Assembly: GCA_002205965.3 (NCBI GenBank)
Contig: NADL03000029.1
Coordinates: forward strand, 124,001 to 188,000
Reading direction: 5' to 3'
Origin: Kappaphycus alvarezii
Taxonomy: Eukaryota > Rhodophyta > Florideophyceae > Gigartinales > Solieriaceae
Length of the DNA: 64,000 bases
Both the position numbers and the translations under genes were made by a program. Below, one piece after another: positions 57,165-64,000 of the stretch. Positions within the stretch are counted from its first letter, which is position 1. Every line of letters starts with the position of its first letter. The notes under the pieces are model-generated. The model ran no database searches and was not told the origin of the DNA. It saw only the letters and a list, made by a program, of their open reading frames with translations.

Positions 57165-57965
57165 CCATTTGTCATCAAAAATGAGGAAAAATGTACATGC
57201 TTTATTTACAGCGGTGTAAAACATAATTGAAATGAGTAGTTACAAAATAGATACTTCCAAATAAATGAATAATAAAAAATACCTTCATAGGACTGAGAAT
57301 AATAATAAAAAGAAAACCAATATGTATTGGTAGCTGATCGACGGGAAAAGTCCGATAACCCGGGGCTTCCTAAAATTTTCTAATAACTTAATATATATAC
57401 TGTATATCAGAGTGAAAAAGCTCCAAAGATGATTCCAACAGTATAACAATTCCGTAGAACAAGTTAATAATTAATTAAATTGTAGAATAAGTCTACAGGT
57501 GAGAATTAATCCAAATATTAATTTACTGGCAATATAATTCCAGTAATTATAGCTGTATAATTTAAAAAACAACTGGAAGACATAAAAATTACTTAATATG
57601 TAATACAGTACATAGCATGGGCCAGTAATAATAGATAAAATTATTTTTTCGATGATTTACAATAATAAAAATTGTGAATATCTGATAAACTAATGTTCCA
57701 CAAGTTTACATCACTTTATTCGATTTATTGACCTCCATTGGCCGGCCCTGTAGGCAAGGTCATTTACTGTAGTATTACCCATTAGCGACGACTTATCTCG
57801 CGTAACGTATTAGCCTCGTGGATATAACCGACCACATCTTCCATGCATTGAAATAACCCAAAAGTCCCCCTGTATTCGATGTGAAACACAGATAATACTT
57901 GTAAAATATTTTTGGAAGGTTCACCAACGGGAATAGTTTTCAGTTTTTCTGTTGTCACCTTCAAG
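57165..57965. other. Very AT-rich stretch without a gene
   Basis: Dominated by aataataa and ttaattaa runs up to about 57700. The one minus frame (57782-57964, 60 residues) has no motif. Confidence 0.5.
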
Positions 57966-57979
57966 CGTTATCAGGATAG

Positions 57980-58318
57980 AATGTCTCAAACCCCCAATGA
58001 GTGGTGAGTATTGCTCACAGAAAATAATAAAACAGAACATGAGACTTCAAACCAAGATAGAAACGGATCTTTAACGCTGCATGACATTCATGGGACTACT
58101 CTAAGAGAGGAACTACCTTCAGATATACCAAAATTGAATGAACTGAAACAAGGCTAAGAAACTCAGGTGAAAATTGAGGGCGAGGAACTAGAAGGAATGA
58201 AGGAGAATGATGAAGAGCGCAAGGCAATAGCAGATGCCCTTGATATCGACTACCAGAGCGAAACTTGCAAAGCTCGGGACAAAATCACAGAAGTTCTCAG
58301 GCTGGGCGACCCTTGAGG
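57980..58318 (+). CDS. Possible gag-like N-terminal ORF remnant
   Basis: An ATG near 57980 opens MSQTPNEW; further pieces read LTLHDIHGTTLREELPSDIP, KLNEL, then IEGEELEGMKENDEERKAI and DIDYQSETCKARDKITEVL. Charged and helix-rich, as retrotransposon gag starts often are. Three frames or stops separate them. No motif proves it. Confidence 0.25.
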
Positions 58319-58319
58319 G

Positions 58320-60545
58320 TAAAAAAATATTTTCACGGCTAATAAGTTATATTAAATAACTGGTTTGAAGGCGGAAAGGTGACCTTTTATTGTATAATTG
58401 TGAAGTAAGGACAGATAATATCTGGCTCAGCTTTAGGCAGTACACTCAGCTCATGTTATAAGCAACAGCCGCCGTGGGAGAAAATAGTTGCTTATATCGC
58501 GTAGTTTCGTATAAAACGTTTTGTCGTACTCGGAGATTGTAAACAAATCACCTTATAATGCTAATTCATTTAATTTTAAAAAATATACTAAGATGTGTTG
58601 CTTCTGATGCATCCTCTGTTACATCCAAATAGCATTTTGTGCTTCTCTCTCGCTTTCCTAGACCCGTTGATGTAATCATAAGGTCACAGAGGCGTAGACC
58701 CGTTTTTGATTTCTGCTTCCCTTCTCTCCAAACTCGGTTTAGATTCACTCTGCTAGAAGTGTCAGACGACGAAGTAAACTAACCCATCATTTCCCCCTAC
58801 CTGCATGGCCTTATTGAATGGAAGTGATCGCAGTTCTGTCGAGATCACGACTCTATTGGGACGCCCTTTGGGCCATATTTGGCCTAATTGTCTCGACTAA
58901 TTGCGTGTTCTTGCCCAATGGGAGTGTTCAATGTTAATCAAGTCGTCAAGGCCGCAAATTCATGTATCAAATTAGCGGCAGATCCTTTATATTAATCAGA
59001 ATTTACAGTATTCCGAGTTGTTGGCCCAGTTTTAGTTTCATTTAACGCGCGAGTCTCTATATCAAGCGTTTTTGTAACAACAGGTGACTGTATTACTGAG
59101 ATATGTCGACACTGATACGTTTTTTGGGATTATTCGTCATAACAGAATAGTTTGAAGGAAAGGAAGGTTTGAAAAATAATATTAAAGTCTGATGTGCCCC
59201 CTATGTAAAAACTCAGCATGTTCTCCCACATGCTTTTTCCAAATTCCGTAAAGATTACACACACATGTAAAAAGTCTCGGGCGGTAGGTTTGTTCTTGCT
59301 CTCAAAATATTAGTTCCGCTCATGAGAAGCCTTATACAAGCAAAGAAAGGAAATATTCCATCTTGATCGCAGAACGACAGCCACGTGCGCAACTGGATCG
59401 ACCTATTCGGCCACATCCTTGCGAACAACGTATGCCCCGCATTCAGGCTAGCCATGGCTACAGTTCCATTTTTAGGCTACCATGTCTTCGCTAGCACCTG
59501 TGCCTGCATCGTACCTAGACAACCCTTCTTCATTAGAGAATGACGAGAAACAGCCCCAGAAAGTCAGCTTTTACTCTCGGTGATCCCCTTCCCACTCTGC
59601 CTCGCGATCCGGAGACACTGACGTCTGTACTTTACGGGTGCTTAGAACGCGTATTATGTGAGCCACGGCTGTACCAGGCAAAAGGGAGCTATCAACACCC
59701 CTCATTTACACTTGACGTCGAGCTTTTACACCACTATCGGCATAATGTCGAAGGGAACGTTGAAGTTCCGTGACCTTCAGTCCCACCATCGCTTCTTGGT
59801 CTCGGTTGCCATATTCCTCTTCTGCGCAATCAGTTTGCCTTCAGCGATCTTTCTACAAACACCACCTCGTCCAGCTCGTATACTGACTTCACAAACAACA
59901 CCGACGTCTCCGTTTCTCTCGGAATCCCGGGATCCTACGTGTGAAAAAGTGCACAATAATGCGACTATCGGTAATCGGAGTCCCCTAAGGTGCTAATCGG
60001 GCCCCAAGAATTCGTGGCGGCCTTTTAAGACTTCATAGTTTGATCGATATCGGCTTAGACAGCGAAAAAATAGTCTTCAGCACTTATACCACCGATATGT
60101 TTTCTTGTCGCACCAGCACCGAGTGTACACGGGAGTCGGATACGAAGGCGGGGAGTTATTAGTATAGGCGATAGCGGATGGCACGAAGTTTCTCAAAAAA
60201 TTCGAGCTTCTCCCGTCCGTCGCTTCGAGGACCTCTTCACCAACCAATAAACCGGCAAAACAGTTTCTCCGACTGGTCCTGCGTCTCTCTTTACCGTACA
60301 TTCGATTATTCAATATGTGTCAGAGCCTTGGGCTCTAAAAGCACCAAGCGCTACTTTTTCACTCGTTAACGGGTGCCAGTAGGCCAGGCTCCGTATCGAT
60401 CATATCCAGAGCCACTTGAGTACCGCACCGCCATTCCCATGCCTAAGAGAAATTTCACTCGTCCCTCGGATCCGCTGGGATCACATTAATGCACACTAGC
60501 GTCTTCCTCCGCTTGCCCTTCTACCCCCTTGCCCTCCTTGCGCCA
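58320..60545. other. Stretch without a firmly supportable gene
   Basis: Frames at 59540-59773, 59658-59996 (plus, Ser/Pro-rich with a hydrophobic FLVSVAIFLFCAISLPSAIF segment) and 60077-60313 (minus) have no recognised family. Base composition is more balanced than in the flanks, so a host exon at 59.5-60.0 kb is possible but unproven. Confidence 0.4.
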
Positions 60546-60547
60546 TA

Positions 60548-60970
60548 TGATAGGGGTAAATTGTGGGGAAAAGATACTCAGAACCAACTACCTCAAGAGA
60601 AAAGTGTTGCAAGCGAAAAAAGTGCTACCGTGGTATAGTTATAGTAACAAAAAGGATTGGATAAGAAAGAAAGTTGAGAGGGCTACAAGCAAGTATAGAA
60701 GGGGCAGGGTCTATCACTGATGACATGTGACCAGCGTAGGAAAATTGATATTTGGGTCTGAAGTTGACTCTCAACTTCCTACTACTCTCTATTTGATTTG
60801 AAGTTGTCTGCCAATTTGCTTAATCTCAACAAGAGGAAGCAGTTTACTCAGCTTATATAGAATTTTTGGCTAACCCTAAAGTCTCAAAGAAATATACTAA
60901 GAACCATAAAAATGCATTAATTGGAATCTCGTGAACGAGAAAGACTAATATCAGATAATATCAGGATATA
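60548..60970 (-). mobile_element. LTR of gypsy lineage A (minus)
   Basis: Matches 47802-48246 and 29269-29709 across ggggaaaagatactcagaac, gcaagtatagaaggggcagg, gaagttgactctcaacttcc (perfect hairpin) and the gcttatataga TATA region. The acidic ORF remnant of lineage A lies directly to its right on the same strand, so this is a 3' LTR. Confidence 0.75.
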
Positions 60971-60979
60971 TGTCTAGCT

Positions 60980-61400
60980 TTCTTCCTTAATATCTTAGTC
61001 CTCTAAATCAGCGCCAAAGAGTTCCCTAAAACATTCATTCCACCCACGCAGTCCCCACAAATATCCGCGACCGGCTTAGAATTCTCCATTGACTCCTGCA
61101 AATTTTCTAGACCACTGAAGATGCCCCCATCCAGTTCCAGAGTAGGGACCATCTGTTCTTTATTTTCCGGCCCCTTCCCCACTAATCTAGCACTTTCCGC
61201 GTCTCCTACCCCTCATCCTCTCCGTACTTCTCTTCAATCTTCCCTTCACCTTCGTCAGAAGAGTCAGAATCACGATTACTCCCTCAGTCTCCCCTTCGTT
61301 CCTCGTGGGAGCTCCCTTGATTCCCCTTCGTTCTTTACGGCTCCCTTTAGTTCGGAGCTCCCCTGAGTTCCCTTCGTTTTTCACTACTCCCTTCGTTCGG
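60980..61400 (-). mobile_element. Lineage A acidic ORF remnant beside its 3' LTR (fossil)
   Basis: Minus-strand sequence reads MVPTLELDGGIFSGLE, then NLQESMENSKPVADICGD (counterpart of SRPVNGICRD at 30.5 kb). An upstream basic frame (61187-61384) overlaps the minisatellite. The element is cut off on the right by the plus-strand lineage A element. Confidence 0.5.
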
Positions 61401-61460
61401 AGCTCCTATGGATCGCCTTCGTTCTTCAGGGGAGCTCCCATGAAGGGGAGTCCAGTGGGC
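61285..61460. repeat. Irregular minisatellite with CTTCGTTC and GGAGCTCCC
   Basis: The block cttcgttc...ggagctccc(t/a)tga.t recurs about five times with spacings of roughly 25-45 bases. GGAGCTCC is a palindrome. It sits exactly between the minus-strand lineage A remnant and the plus-strand LTR. Confidence 0.65.
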
Positions 61461-61461
61461 T

Positions 61462-64000
61462 CCCAGAAGAAACAATTTTTCAACGCTGATCACAGAGCAT
61501 CAGTGACATATCCAGCCCCTTCTATACTTGCTTGTAGCTCTCTCAACTGTCTTCCTTATCCAATCCTTTTTTTTTAGTTCAACTATATCACGGTAGCACT
61601 TTTTTCGATTGCAACGCCTCTCTCTTGAGGTACTTGGTTCTGAGTATCTCTTCTCCTGACATTTTACCCCTTCATTTCGCACTTTTGTGGAGGGGGTTGC
61701 ACCCGATGTACTCGAGCTATGGATTGTTAGGGAACAATTCGGAATAATTTTTTTTGCAACCACGTATCTCAACGCTGCTCGTCTAACATTCACAGGGGTA
61801 AGATTGAATACTTTGAGGAGTTTCTCTACACATATACCATTGTTTTGATGCGTGAGATATGTGGTGAAGAGAAGGCTGCAAGTAGCTTCGCCTATCTTTA
61901 CGCAAAGAAAAATATAAGGCCAAGTTTATCGACGGGTGGTCTCTTAACGGGAATGTGCGCAACTTCGGTGAGGTATGTCAGTGGTTTGTAAAAGAGTATG
62001 CTAAGGAGGTAGAAACAGATGATATGATTCGTACCGCTATAGAGTCTCGGCTCAACTTCGACGATTTGTTAAGCTCATTGGTGTACTTATGTGATCTCTA
62101 TGAAGAGACTGGGTTCAACGCCCAAGCCAAGTTCGGAATACTGCGTAAGGCGGCGATGGGGGATTAGCGGCTCTCCAATTTCCTACTCATCAAGGACCCT
62201 CACATTTTTGATGAACCGAAAGGTATCATAGTACAATTTGTCAAAAACTCGGAGACATTTCAGTCACTGAGTGAGGTACCGATGGAAAATCGTACATCTA
62301 TGTCTATCCTACATCCTGAAAAGAATTATAAAAGGACGGCTATTAGTGCAGCGGCATTAGAATATGTCAGGAGCGATGTCGAAAACTTGGAAGAAAGGTT
62401 GGAAACCGATTAGATAATCTACTTGACAGGATAACCTCGCAGTTGGAAAGCCTTACTCTTACCATTAAGAAAAACCATTCTGAGGCCTCCATGGCCGCAG
62501 AAGTCTGTTCTTACTGTCACAAGCCGGGAAACTTTGCAAATAAGTGTCCTGATAATCCGCATTGAAACACTCGTTATGGAAAGTGCGGACTATGTGGGCA
62601 TCATGAAAGTATATGCTGGTCGAAAGACAACAGAAGAGCAAATCTATCGGACGCGAGGAGCGAGTCAGGACCAAAGATGAAAATCTTACAAAACAAAAAA
62701 GGTCAAAGTTTGACGGATGCCGGTAACGTATCCATCGCTAAGAAATCAGTCAACTCAATGTGACAAAAAAGGATGGGGAAGGGAACATTTTATCGAGAAA
62801 ACCTCGGCTAGATTATAGAATTGTGGAGCATATCCCAGCAACTGAACCTCCTCGGACAAAGAGATCTGATAAAGTTGTTGCAGGAGTGGAAATCACTCTG
62901 GCCAAGAAAACGAGAAAGAGTAAGACATTTAAGAAGATCCAGAAGGACGGACTAGGGTATGGGAAGAAGTACAATTTGGTTGCTTAGCTTGCATTGTCCC
63001 CAACTGGAATGACGTTTGGTCAACTTTTGAGGGGAAACGCAGATGATGCGAGAAAGGATCTCAAAAAATTATAAGGTCTAATAAGTCCGCTAAAGGACAG
63101 AAATTGTTTCTTCAATCAGCCTCGACACCACCAAGACGTCTTAGGCTGGTGCCTTTCAAAGTATTGGGAAAGAAAACCCAAGCTCTTTTCGATTCAAGAG
63201 CTGTTCCAAACCTTATTTCACAGACTTTAGTAACAAATCTGGGTCTCGAGATTATTCTAATTACTAGAAGAATAACTATGGCGGATGAAACCTTCCCGCT
63301 CCCGCCTCAAAGAAAATATCCGACATGTTAAAACCTTCCGAAGTAATAGCATGAATCATTTCAGATCTAAGACAAGAAAATTATACCGGTCACTCACTCA
63401 TTTGAACTTACCGATACTCAGCCAATTTACCACATGCCTAGACGTAAACGGCCAAAATATTAACAATTTATTTCAGAGAATGTTAAATGTATGCTGGAAA
63501 ATGATATTATTCTTCCAGTTTCATCCCAATGGTCATTTCCAGTTGTGGAAGCACCAAAGAAAAATGTAAAACTTCGCTTTTTCGTCTATGAATGACAAGT
63601 GAACCAAAGAATGATAACTGATCGATTTCATTCCAAATGGAGGAAATCCTCGAGGATCTAAAAGACGGGAGATACTTCACCTCAATTGACTTTACACTGG
63701 TATTGGCAGATTCCATTGATGAAAAATGTAAGGAAAAAACAACTTTACAGCAAAGCCGGTACATTCAGGTTCGAAGTGATGCCTTTTGGTCTCATGAATG
63801 CCCCAGCTACATTCCAAAGAATGATGAACGAGGTTTTGAAAGGACTTCCATTTGCAAGAGTTTATATCGATGAGTGGTATATTCTCAAAAACCTTGGATC
63901 AGCACATATCGCATGTCAAGACTGTGGTAGAGAATATATGCGTACAGCCTGAAAATTAAGTTAAGCAAATGCTTCTTTGCGAAAACGTCTATCCAATTAC
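61462..64000 (+). mobile_element. Ty3/gypsy lineage A element, 5' part, running off the window (fossil)
   Basis: A partial 5' LTR (61462-61674, ending TTTACCCCTTCA) is followed by gag (about 61.95-62.67 kb) with VCQWFVKEYAKEV and two knuckles, CSYCHKPGNFANKC and CGLCGHHESIC. Protease (about 63.1-63.33 kb) has an ALFDS active site. RT (about 63.45-64.0 kb) has SSQWSFPVVEAPKK, ILEDLKDGRYFTSIDF and FRFEVMPFGLMNAPATFQ. The order gag, protease, RT is standard. The RT resembles that of the minus-strand lineage A element (VMxFGLMNAPATFQ). U3 of the LTR is missing. Several breaks; the 3' half lies outside the window. Confidence 0.85.

Overview
This window looks like repeat-dominated nuclear DNA from a microbial eukaryote. 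Evidence is the presence of Ty1/copia, Ty3/gypsy, DIRS-like and non-LTR retroelements, TATA and AATAAA signals inside LTRs, intact reading frames that are few and short, and no operons or ribosome-binding-site spacing. The mix (a restriction-like-endonuclease LINE, a DIRS-type reverse transcriptase with a GWGRS motif, TACTGTAC strings) would fit a chytrid-like fungus, a stramenopile or an alga. I cannot decide between them from sequence alone.

Region 1 (1-13 kb) is layered copia and LINE debris. It starts with the 3' tail of one copia (1-207), a ~70-bp tandem array (655-1020), then a second 5'-truncated copia with its 3' LTR (about 1.2-4.0 kb). A LINE fragment follows at 5.3-5.8 kb. An almost complete copia on the minus strand (6794-12784) has paired LTRs, PBS, PPT and a perfect 5-bp target duplication (gacat). 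It split the last codons of an older LINE copy.

Region 2 (13-24 kb) is GC-rich. It holds at least five pieces of the same LINE family (reverse transcriptase, zinc finger and restriction-like endonuclease, no poly-A tail), on both strands. Two host-type genes lie between them: a SAM-domain protein with predicted membrane segments (15652-16425, minus, apparently intact) and an AhpD/carboxymuconolactone-decarboxylase-like gene (20908-22623, minus, spread over three frames). A third candidate, an acidic protein region, lies at 14.5-15.3 kb.

Region 3 (24.3-27.1 kb) is a decayed DIRS-like reverse transcriptase/RNase H, followed by an 89-bp tandem array. It marks the change from GC-rich to AT-rich sequence.

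Region 4 (27.9-64 kb) is AT-rich and almost wholly old LTR elements. One Ty3/gypsy lineage, here called A, appears as a plus-strand 3' end (27.96-29.71 kb), a facing minus-strand element (30.1-about 36.7 kb), LTRs at 47.8-48.25 and 60.55-60.97 kb, and a plus-strand element entering from 61.46 kb and running off the window end. Lineage A carries, after integrase, an unrecognised ORF with an internally duplicated domain, and an acidic ORF next to the 3' LTR. A second gypsy lineage, B, lies at 37.9-about 41 kb, a third at about 56.2-57.2 kb, and an old copia with recognisable LTRs at 48255-54105. About 41.3-47.8 kb and 57.2-60.5 kb contain no gene I can support. No tRNA, rRNA or CRISPR feature was found.
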